From: a bacterium
Lineage (GTDB): Bacteria > Myxococcota_A > Polyangia > Nannocystales > Nannocystaceae
NCBI GenBank assembly: GCA_024742475.1
Contig: JANSYI010000015.1
Span: 124,001 to 188,000, forward strand
DNA length: 64,000 nt
Direction of reading: 5' to 3'
Part shown: piece by piece, positions 57,887 to 64,000 of the stretch
Numbering within the stretch: position 1 is the stretch's first letter
Layout: each line of letters opens with the position of its first letter
Translations under genes and position numbers: made by a program
Notes under the pieces: generated by a model
Databases searched by the model: none
What the model was told of the DNA's origin: nothing
The model's input: the letters and a program-made list of their open reading frames with translations, nothing else

Positions 57887-58741
57887 ATGCGGCGCGCCCA
57901 TACTGCATGGGCGATGTTCGTCGAGCAAGGCATCGTTCGCCACCCCGAGAAGCCCGCGCTGCTGCAGCGGGTGGTCGCCGCCCCGCGCGTCGTCGGACGC
58001 ACCACGCGTCGTTGGAGCCACGCCGCGGGCCTGACCGCCAACATCTCCGCGGCGCTGCGGCGCTTGCATCTGTTGGAGCGAGGCGGGGCAGATGCGAACA
58101 CCGAGCGTCTGATGTTTCAGCGTTGGCTCGCCAACAACGTGTGTGCGATCCATGGGGTCGAGGTCCAAGCATCGGGTTGCGTGCATTTGCTGGACGAACG
58201 CAGCCCGAGCATCGTCGTTGCAAATCACATCTCGTATCTCGATCCCGTTGCGATCTTGTCACGATTGCCCGCGTTCTCCATCGCCAAGCGAGAGGTCGCC
58301 CGATGGCCATTCGTTGGGGGGCTCGCGACACGACTCGGCATGGTGCCCTACGCGCGTGGAGACGCGTGCGATGGCGCTCGCGTGCTGCGGCGCTGTGAGG
58401 CGTACCTGGACGAGGGACACAGCGTCCTCGCGTTTCCAGAGGGCACCACCACCCGCGGACGGACGCTCGCTCGCTTCCATCGCGGCGCCTTCTATCTGGC
58501 ACAGCGGTGCGGTGTGCCGGTGTTGCCCATCGTCCTGCGGTACGACTGTGACGAGGCGCCGTGGGTCGGGGACGAGGCGTTCGTGCCTCACTACGTGCGT
58601 ACGACGGCGCGGCCGACGACTCGCATGTCGATGGAGGTGCTCGGCCCCATGCGGCCACGCAGCGGCGAGTCCAGCCAGGATTTCTGCGCGCGGGTCGAGG
58701 CGCAGATGCACGAACGGCTGATGTCCGACGGGCACGGTTGA
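57887..58741 (+). CDS. PlsC-type 1-acylglycerol-3-phosphate acyltransferase
   Basis: About 284 residues with the start taken at ATG 57887; upstream ATG 57812 overlaps the divergent hydrolase and ATG 57914 is also possible. The acyltransferase signature H-x4-D is in IVVANHISYLDP, followed by the substrate motif AFPEGTTTRGRTLARFHRG and a late PVLPIVLRYD. A hydrophobic patch (ILSRLPAFSIAKREVARWPF) suits membrane association. Expected to esterify lysophosphatidate or another lysolipid. It may share regulation with the divergent esterase gene. Confidence 0.88.
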   Translation: MRRAHTAWAMFVEQGIVRHPEKPALLQRVVAAPRVVGRTTRRWSHAAGLTANISAALRRLHLLERGGADANTERLMFQRWLANNVCAIHGVEVQASGCVHLLDERSPSIVVANHISYLDPVAILSRLPAFSIAKREVARWPFVGGLATRLGMVPYARGDACDGARVLRRCEAYLDEGHSVLAFPEGTTTRGRTLARFHRGAFYLAQRCGVPVLPIVLRYDCDEAPWVGDEAFVPHYVRTTARPTTRMSMEVLGPMRPRSGESSQDFCARVEAQMHERLMSDGHG

Positions 58742-58778
58742 CGGCTCGCTCGTCGGTTCGGCCCCGCTGCCAACGGGC

Positions 58779-58784
58779 TAGACT
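58779..58784 (+). promoter_or_regulatory. -10-like element (TAGACT) before the Cys-rich lipoprotein gene
   Basis: TAGACT within CGGGCTAGACT, the same 11-mer as at 53367-53377. It lies 18 nt before the ATG at 58803 and 9 nt before an in-frame TTG at 58794, so either a short leader or a leaderless TTG start is possible. Confidence 0.38.
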
Positions 58785-58802
58785 TCGGCTTCGTTGTTAG
58801 TT

Positions 58803-60020
58803 ATGTTGCTTTCTGTGCGATGCCGTTGGAAAGGAATTCCAGTTATGGCCCTGTGGATGCTCGGCTGCCCCGCGAGCGTCGTCGACGTTGCGGACCCCAG
58901 CACGGGCGGAGGCTCGACGTCGGGGACCCCGGAGACGACCGGCGGACCATCGAGCACCGACTCGAGCGGCGCCGCCGACACGAGCACGACGGGGACGAGC
59001 ACGGGGGCGGAGAGCTCCAGCGCGGACGCGTGCGTCGACGTCGAGCCGGTCGACAACCCCGAGATGTACAACTGCTCGTTGATGGAGCAGGACTGCCCGC
59101 CCTGCTACAAGTGCACGCACCCGTGGGACGGTGGCAACGAAACGTACCCGATCGGCATCGGAAGCGTGTGCGTCCCCTACGGCGACGTGGGGCTCTACGA
59201 GCCGTGCAGCTACGGTGATGCGCCGGGCGTGGACGACTGCGGAGCGGGTTCCTTTTGCTGGAGCCCGGACGAGTCCACGACCGATGGATACTGCATTGCG
59301 CTGTGCGGCGAGGACTACACGTGTCCGGAGGGCAGCTCCTGCTCGGCGGGGGGCGATGGCCAAGTGGGGTGCATGCCCACGTGCGACCCGTTCGACCCCG
59401 CATGCCCCGATCCAATCGAAGAGTGTCTGATGCTCAACCAGTGGCCGACCGCTCAGTGCATTGGCGGGCCCTCGGGCTTGCCGGCGACCGTTGGCGAGGA
59501 GTGCATGGGCTACTGCGGGGAGGGCCTCGCCTGCGTGACCGCCGATTCGTATGGGCCGGGCTGCGAGTTCGAACTGTGCTGCACCGACCTGTGTGATGCC
59601 GAGCACCCGTGCTCGAACCCCGAGCAGGAGTGCGCGGGTGAGTGTGGCGAAGCGCCCGAGGGGCTCTCGGCGTGCACCGTGCCGACGCCGCCGGACCCCA
59701 CCGCGTGTCCGCCCGAAGGCGCTGAGCCCAACTACCCGTGGTGTTCCGAGTCCGCCGGCTGCGACGAGCTGTGGGGCGGCGGCGACGACTGCGTCGAGGT
59801 GTGCTTCTGCGACCTCGAGTGCGAGACGCCCGCGGACTGTCCCACGCCCGCGACCGGCAACCCCACCGTCGAATGCGAGCCGGTGATCGACGGAGGGTCG
59901 TGCGTGCTCTCCTGTGCCAACGGAGAGACGTGCCCCGACGGCATGTACTGCGACGAAGGGTTCTACCCCGGCACGTGCATGTGGTTCATCGAGCTCGAGC
60001 CCGGCTGCACGCAGGGCTGA
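58803..60020 (+). CDS. Cysteine-rich lipoprotein
   Basis: A 405-residue lipoprotein. The ATG at 58803 gives a signal peptide with positive n-region (RCRWK) and lipobox MLGC (Cys22); an ATG at 58845 with AAAGGA upstream would be too short for a signal. A Ser/Thr/Gly linker of about 60 residues follows. The rest has roughly 35 Cys in close pairs (CSLMEQDCPPCYKC, CGDYTCPEGSSC-like, CTDLCDAEHPCSNPEQEC), so the fold is likely held by many disulphides, as in other myxobacterial surface proteins. It lies just upstream of the effector module but has its own promoter-like element. Confidence 0.75.
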   Translation: MLLSVRCRWKGIPVMALWMLGCPASVVDVADPSTGGGSTSGTPETTGGPSSTDSSGAADTSTTGTSTGAESSSADACVDVEPVDNPEMYNCSLMEQDCPPCYKCTHPWDGGNETYPIGIGSVCVPYGDVGLYEPCSYGDAPGVDDCGAGSFCWSPDESTTDGYCIALCGEDYTCPEGSSCSAGGDGQVGCMPTCDPFDPACPDPIEECLMLNQWPTAQCIGGPSGLPATVGEECMGYCGEGLACVTADSYGPGCEFELCCTDLCDAEHPCSNPEQECAGECGEAPEGLSACTVPTPPDPTACPPEGAEPNYPWCSESAGCDELWGGGDDCVEVCFCDLECETPADCPTPATGNPTVECEPVIDGGSCVLSCANGETCPDGMYCDEGFYPGTCMWFIELEPGCTQG

Positions 60021-60137
60021 CCTGCGCTACTCGCGAGACCGGGGGCGATAGGCGGGGGCGGAGCTTGACGGACGGCCAAGCACCTTTTCGTGATGGCGTT
60101 GCACGGTGCTTGGAGCCTATTCTGCGTGGGCACGAAC

Positions 60138-61163
60138 ATGTGGGTCGTCAACAATCGCACGCCGTACGAGGCCGACCGAACCTGGGTGCAGGACCGTGAC
60201 GGGGCCAAGTACTGGGTCGTCGCAGTCAAGGCCACGTTCGACATCGACCTCCGCGGTCAGCTCACCCTGTCCGACGACCCCGAGCCGGTGCACCCTGCTC
60301 CTGTCTACAATGGTGAGGACGGTCTCTCCAGCCTCCGCTTCGAGAGCGATCTCGTTGCGCCAAAGCCGGGGACGGATGTCTACGTGGTGGGCGCAGCGAT
60401 TCCCCCAGCATCGAAGCCGACCGCGAAGCTCAACGTCGCGCTCGTCGTCGGCAACCGCAGGAAGGTGCTCGAGGTCCACGGCGAGCGGGTCTATCAAGGG
60501 GACATGACGCGGGTGGTGCCAGGCCCATCGCTCGATTTCACGGAGATGCCGCTCGTCTACGAGCGCGCGTACGGCGGGTTCGACGATCATGACCCCAATC
60601 CCGCGAAGCAATACTTGCACATGCCGAACCCCGTGGGCGTTGGCGTGGTCGCGACGCGTCATCGCAAGGTCGATGCTCCGGCGCCGAATGTCACTTTCGT
60701 CGGGGACGACGACGGCAATGACCACGCGGCGGGGTTTGGAGCCGTGTGCGGACACTGGTCTCCACGGGTTCGACACGCCGGGACCTACGACGCCAAGTGG
60801 GTCGAGCAGCGCAGGCCGCTTCTACCTCTGGACTACGACGACCGGTGGTTGATGTGCGCTCCAGAGGACCAGCAGTTCACCCCGCACCTCCGCGGGGGAG
60901 AATCGATAGAGATCGTGGGTATGCATCCGGACGGTCCGCTTTCGTTCGCGCTCCCAAAGCTCGCGTTCGGTTTCGTCACCCGGTTCGAGACGCGAAGCGA
61001 GCCGGTCCACCACCGGGGGACGCTCTCGACGGTGGCGGTCGAGCCCAACCGGCGCCGCATGATGATGACCTGGACTACGAGTCTCCCCTGCGGTCACGAC
61101 GAGATGGACTATCTCGACGAGACCGTCATTCGCCAGAAGCGCATCGTTGGAGGGAAAGGATAG
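60138..61163 (+). CDS. DUF2169 protein, predicted type VI effector adaptor
   Basis: A 341-residue DUF2169 protein. Typical blocks are MWVVNNRTPYEADRTWVQDRDG at the start, VVAVKATFDIDLRGQLTLSDD, LSSLRFESDLVAPKPGTDVYV, NVALVVGNRRKVLEVHGERVY and PLVYERAYGGFDD. DUF2169 proteins act as adaptors or chaperones that load PAAR-like effectors onto the type VI secretion spike. The ATG at 60138 matches the conserved N-terminus; GTG 60090 would add 16 residues. Its stop abuts the GTG of the thiolase-like gene, marking the first gene of the effector unit. The 117-bp gap upstream holds the promoter region and nothing else seen. Confidence 0.88.
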   Translation: MWVVNNRTPYEADRTWVQDRDGAKYWVVAVKATFDIDLRGQLTLSDDPEPVHPAPVYNGEDGLSSLRFESDLVAPKPGTDVYVVGAAIPPASKPTAKLNVALVVGNRRKVLEVHGERVYQGDMTRVVPGPSLDFTEMPLVYERAYGGFDDHDPNPAKQYLHMPNPVGVGVVATRHRKVDAPAPNVTFVGDDDGNDHAAGFGAVCGHWSPRVRHAGTYDAKWVEQRRPLLPLDYDDRWLMCAPEDQQFTPHLRGGESIEIVGMHPDGPLSFALPKLAFGFVTRFETRSEPVHHRGTLSTVAVEPNRRRMMMTWTTSLPCGHDEMDYLDETVIRQKRIVGGKG

Positions 61164-62207
61164 GTGTCGATCGCAATCGCAGCCTGCGGCGCTCGAACGG
61201 CGGTTGGCCTCGGCGCCGAGGCGACCGCGGCGGCCGTGCGCGCGGGCATCAGTCGCCTCGGGCTGCACCCTCGGTTCGTCGACACCACTGGCGACTCGGT
61301 GCGGCTAGCCTACGACGCATCACTCGATCTCGACCTCCGTGCTCCAGAGCGCATGGCGGTGTTGGGGCTATCGGCGACCGAAGAGGCTCTGAAGGTTCTT
61401 GGCGGCTCCATGAAGCTTGGCCTCTACATCGCAGGTCCGGAGCCTCGCCCAGGCGCGGGCAAGGAGGCTCTGCAGCCGGTGAGCACGAGTCTGACGGGAG
61501 CGCTCGTCGAGCGCTTCGAGGTGGTCGCTTCGCGTGTGTTTCCCTTCGGACACGCCGCAGGCGCGAGCGCGCTGCAGGCCGCGACCTCGGACCTCGCTGC
61601 CAACGCGGTCGAGGTCGCGCTCGTCGTTGGGGTCGACAGCTACGTCGATCACGAGACCCTCGCGTGGCTCGATGCGACCCGCCAGCTCGACCACGACCGT
61701 TGCCGCGCTGGCTTTACCCCGGGCGAGGGGGCGGCGGCGCTCGTGCTGGTACAGAGTGGTCGCTCGCGCTCCCTTCGTCTCCCCGAGCTGGCCTCGATCG
61801 TTGGCGTGGGCCTGGCCATGGAGCCGATCACCATCGACAGCTCCGCTCCGGTCCTGGGCCTGGGCCTGACCGCGGCGATGAAGCAGGCCACCGCGCATCT
61901 GAAGTACCCGCAGAACAAGATCACCACCGCGTACTGCGACATCAACGGACAACGCTATCGGAGCGAGGAGTTCATGTACGTGCCACTACGGCTGTGGGCG
62001 CCGTTCGTCGACGCCAATGCGTACGAAGCCCCGGCGGACTGCTGGGGCGATATCGGGGCGGCATCGCTTCCGGCCTTCATGAACCTCATCGTTCAATCGG
62101 GGCGTCGCGGCTACGCAAAGGGGCCCTACAACCTCGGCTGGGCGAGCTCCGTTGGAGGCCGCCGAGGCGCAACCCTGCTCAAACTCCCCAAACGAAAGAA
62201 CGCGTGA
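61164..62207 (+). CDS. Thiolase/ketosynthase-fold protein without catalytic Cys
   Basis: A 347-residue protein with the beta-ketoacyl synthase fold but a broken active site. The segment FPFGHAAGASALQAA aligns with the nucleophile loop TACAAG of ketosynthases, with His where Cys should be. FTPGEGAAALVLVQSG matches the later EGA-A-L strand, and a conserved NGQRYRSEEF block follows. Such thiolase-like proteins recur between DUF2169 and DUF4150-PAAR genes in type VI effector clusters; their role is unknown, perhaps as a chaperone or effector-binding scaffold. Start is GTG immediately after the DUF2169 stop; one base separates it from the effector gene. Confidence 0.8.
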   Translation: MSIAIAACGARTAVGLGAEATAAAVRAGISRLGLHPRFVDTTGDSVRLAYDASLDLDLRAPERMAVLGLSATEEALKVLGGSMKLGLYIAGPEPRPGAGKEALQPVSTSLTGALVERFEVVASRVFPFGHAAGASALQAATSDLAANAVEVALVVGVDSYVDHETLAWLDATRQLDHDRCRAGFTPGEGAAALVLVQSGRSRSLRLPELASIVGVGLAMEPITIDSSAPVLGLGLTAAMKQATAHLKYPQNKITTAYCDINGQRYRSEEFMYVPLRLWAPFVDANAYEAPADCWGDIGAASLPAFMNLIVQSGRRGYAKGPYNLGWASSVGGRRGATLLKLPKRKNA

Positions 62208-62208
62208 G

Positions 62209-63222
62209 ATGAAGGTTGGCGTCAACCCCCCACGAAGCCCGGTCACCAAGGGGAGTTCGGGCATGGCCACGGCGACCGTGCCGAACGTCTGCAAGATGCC
62301 CGGCCCCCCGGCGCCCTTCGTCCCCGCGCCGCTGCCCAACATCGGCCAGTCCAGCGACGGCCTCGCGAAGGCCACGAAGAAGGTCAAGTTCGAAAAGAAG
62401 GTGGTCGCCATCAAGGGGTCCACCTTCAACAGCAAGGGGGACATCGCTTCCAAGGGCACCGGAGGCGGTCTCGTGTCCGCGACGACGCACGGCAAGACGA
62501 AGTTCGTCGCGCCCGGTTCGATGAACGTCAAGGCCGAGGGGAAGAACGTTCAGCTCCTCGGTGACCAGATGACGAACAACAACTCGAACCCGGCGAATGC
62601 GTTGACGATCGCCGAGCTTCAGGCGGCCACGTCACTCGCTGACATCGAGGCGGCGCTCGCGAAGATCGCGGAGGAATGCAATGACGACGTCAACCAGACC
62701 GAGGGCTACACGAAGTCGAATCCGCCGTCCGGGAGAGAGTGCACGGCGCTGGGCACCAAGAAGCACAAGTGCTGCGAGGACGCGATCAACCAGGCCAACA
62801 ACCCGAAGGTGAAATCGGAGGTGCCCTACACCTCATCGGGGCGCACCATTGGGCAGGCGTCGGCGAACGCTGCCAAGGCCCGGGCCGATGCCGCGTACAA
62901 CGCCGCCAAGGCGACGGCGCAGGGACAAGCGGCCGCGGCGGGCTTGGCGGGCGGCGCGGCTCGAGCGTTCGTCACGACCGCCACCAAAGGGGTTTGGGCC
63001 TCGACCTACTTCGGGGGTGCGGGCGCTCCACACCTAAAAGCCGACGTGGTCGTCATCAACAGCCCCAGCAAGGGCACAGCGAAGGGCAACATCAACAAGG
63101 TCCTCGACTTCAAGTTCAACTGCGCCGACAAGGGCAAGATGAGTAAGGCGCAGAAGGACAAGTACAACGACACTCTGGGCGTCACGATGACTCAGAACAA
63201 CCTCATCCATTCGTCCTGGTGA
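62209..63222 (+). CDS. PAAR-like (DUF4150) effector with C-terminal PD-(D/E)xK nuclease
   Basis: A 337-residue predicted type VI effector. Residues 1-105 are the DUF4150/Tox-PAAR-like domain (VGVNPPRSPVTKGSSGMATA, PNVCKMPGPPAPFVPAPLPN, KGSTFNSKGDIASKGTGGGL). This binds the secretion spike tip. A helical linker and a Cys-bearing region (CTALGTKKHKCCEDAINQA) lead to the C-terminal domain: Asp279 in LKADVVVIN and Asp300-Phe-Lys302 in KVLDFKFNC make a PD-(D/E)xK core, followed by SKAQKDKY, as in VRR-NUC toxins (TseV type). Expected to cut DNA in competitor cells. The stop overlaps the immunity gene ATG. Confidence 0.85.
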   Translation: MKVGVNPPRSPVTKGSSGMATATVPNVCKMPGPPAPFVPAPLPNIGQSSDGLAKATKKVKFEKKVVAIKGSTFNSKGDIASKGTGGGLVSATTHGKTKFVAPGSMNVKAEGKNVQLLGDQMTNNNSNPANALTIAELQAATSLADIEAALAKIAEECNDDVNQTEGYTKSNPPSGRECTALGTKKHKCCEDAINQANNPKVKSEVPYTSSGRTIGQASANAAKARADAAYNAAKATAQGQAAAAGLAGGAARAFVTTATKGVWASTYFGGAGAPHLKADVVVINSPSKGTAKGNINKVLDFKFNCADKGKMSKAQKDKYNDTLGVTMTQNNLIHSSW

Positions 63223-64000
63223 TGCCGGTTTCCAACGTCATGGTGAACGAACCCGGCCGCTACGGTGGGCCAAAGCTGCGCGACGGCCTGATCGTCGCGT
63301 TCTTCAAGCAGGCCCCGTTCGACGAGTGGGCCTCCGACGTGTTGCAGGTGTTCGAGCTGTTCGAGCAGACGATCCCCGCAGGCTCCCTCGCTCACATCCT
63401 CGTCGGCGCCAACGCCTCGCGCGATTGGCCCTACTCGGCGCGGACCCGTGCGAGGGCCCTCGCGCAGTTCGACCCATCCAAGGCGGCCCAGCGACGCATC
63501 AGCTCGGTCGAGGGATGGGGACCTCAGCCGGTCAACGCCGACTACCACTTCGACATGTGGGGAGGAGCCGACGCGCAGGCCATCGATGGCAACGGTGCCA
63601 CCAACTACGTCCACTTTCGGTTCCCGACCGCGTTCTGCGGCGAAAACGGAGACCTGCTAGCTTCATTCGCGCGCAACGTCGCGGAGCTGTTGCCGTTCGA
63701 CAGTGGGTACGCCTCTCCGGCTTTGCATTGGTCGACGGAAGGGGAGCTCCTCAGCACGCGGACCGTCGTTCCCGGGATCGCGCTTCGGCACCCGGGCTTC
63801 GATGTGCACGACCACTCCTCGGTTCGCTACGAGCTCGGGCGACGTTGCATCGGCCCGCGATGGCTGACATTTCTCGGTCACGAACTGCTGGAAACGCTGG
63901 GCGGCGTCGGTGCTCTCGAGACCGCGCTCGGTGAGAATGCGGTCGTCGAAGCGTTCGATCGCGGCGTGCAGATTCGTATCTCGACGCCGCCGAATCCCGG
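63222..64000 (+). CDS. DUF3396/TsiV-like immunity protein (3' end outside window)
   Basis: The ATG at 63222 shares its A with the effector stop, and the frame is open to the window edge (259 codons seen). The product starts MPVSNVMVNEPGRYGGPKLR and continues with LIVAFFKQAPFDEWASDVLQ, SSVEGWGPQPVNADYHFDMW, NYVHFRFPTAFC, ASPALHWS, LRHPGFDVHD and GPRWLTFLGHELLETLGG. These last blocks fit the DUF3396 family, several of whose members are immunity proteins (TsiV) to VRR-NUC effectors. The direct coupling to the nuclease gene supports that role. The end of the protein is beyond the window. Confidence 0.8.
   Translation, partial: MPVSNVMVNEPGRYGGPKLRDGLIVAFFKQAPFDEWASDVLQVFELFEQTIPAGSLAHILVGANASRDWPYSARTRARALAQFDPSKAAQRRISSVEGWGPQPVNADYHFDMWGGADAQAIDGNGATNYVHFRFPTAFCGENGDLLASFARNVAELLPFDSGYASPALHWSTEGELLSTRTVVPGIALRHPGFDVHDHSSVRYELGRRCIGPRWLTFLGHELLETLGGVGALETALGENAVVEAFDRGVQIRISTPPNP

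Noticed and set aside
1..64000. Recently acquired island or mobile element
   Set aside because: Base composition and third-position GC look uniform by eye, and no transposase, integrase, tRNA-flanked attachment site or terminal repeats were found; even the effector module shares the local composition.

Overview
The window looks like chromosomal DNA of a high-GC predatory myxobacterium, most likely of the Nannocystineae (Nannocystis/Plesiocystis/Enhygromyxa type). This is inferred from the gene content: a multi-component chemosensory cluster, a kinase-TPR fusion, ECF sigma factors, and an exceptional density of lipoproteins whose mature N-termini are Ser/Thr/Gly/Asp linkers. No rRNA, tRNA, CRISPR array, insertion sequence or phage gene was seen. 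Genes are packed tightly; no gene-free stretch exceeds about 265 bp.

Region 1 (1-10717): after the start of an unrecognised leftward gene comes one chemosensory operon read rightwards: cheY, a CheX-like phosphatase, cheA, cheD, a possible 60-residue ORF, cheW, a soluble PAS-containing receptor, cheR, cheB and a second cheA. Most junctions are 4-bp start/stop overlaps. Together they give receptor, coupling protein, two kinases, both adaptation enzymes, a deamidase, a response regulator and a phosphatase; flagellar genes and CheZ are absent.

Region 2 (10718-27818): an unknown leftward gene, a DUF2236 (MpaB-like) oxygenase, a response regulator/membrane histidine kinase pair, a large lipoprotein beside an ECF sigma factor and a putative anti-sigma factor, a LysM/M74 murein endopeptidase, an acidic repeat protein, a phosphodiester glycosidase, a CBS protein, a nucleotide-sugar dehydrogenase homologue without its catalytic Cys, a glycine-rich lipoprotein, a VWA-like lipoprotein, a small secreted protein and a CoA-binding protein.

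Region 3 (27819-54852): mostly envelope proteins, including many lipoproteins (beta-propeller, ArsC-like phosphatase fold, FGE-like, PhoD, serine beta-lactamase-like, ChaN fusion, Kelch, cytochrome P460-like), plus a degenerate CheB-CheR fusion, a Ser/Thr kinase with TPRs, an AsmA-like protein, a membrane multihaem cytochrome, a NADAR protein and an ECF42-type sigma factor with its DGPF/YCII partner.

Region 4 (54853-64000): an unknown protein, an M14 carboxypeptidase, an HSL-type hydrolase, a PlsC-type acyltransferase and a Cys-rich lipoprotein lead into what looks like a type VI secretion effector module: DUF2169 protein, thiolase-fold protein without the active-site Cys, PAAR-like (DUF4150) effector with a C-terminal PD-(D/E)xK (VRR-NUC-like) nuclease, and a DUF3396/TsiV-like immunity protein cut by the right edge.

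Two genome-style signals stand out. At least twelve genes have a TANNNT-type -10 element 5-9 nt before the start codon, suggesting leaderless mRNAs. Four convergent gene pairs have stop codons separated by exactly 3 nt. All functional calls are from reading sequence motifs; none was tested by database search.
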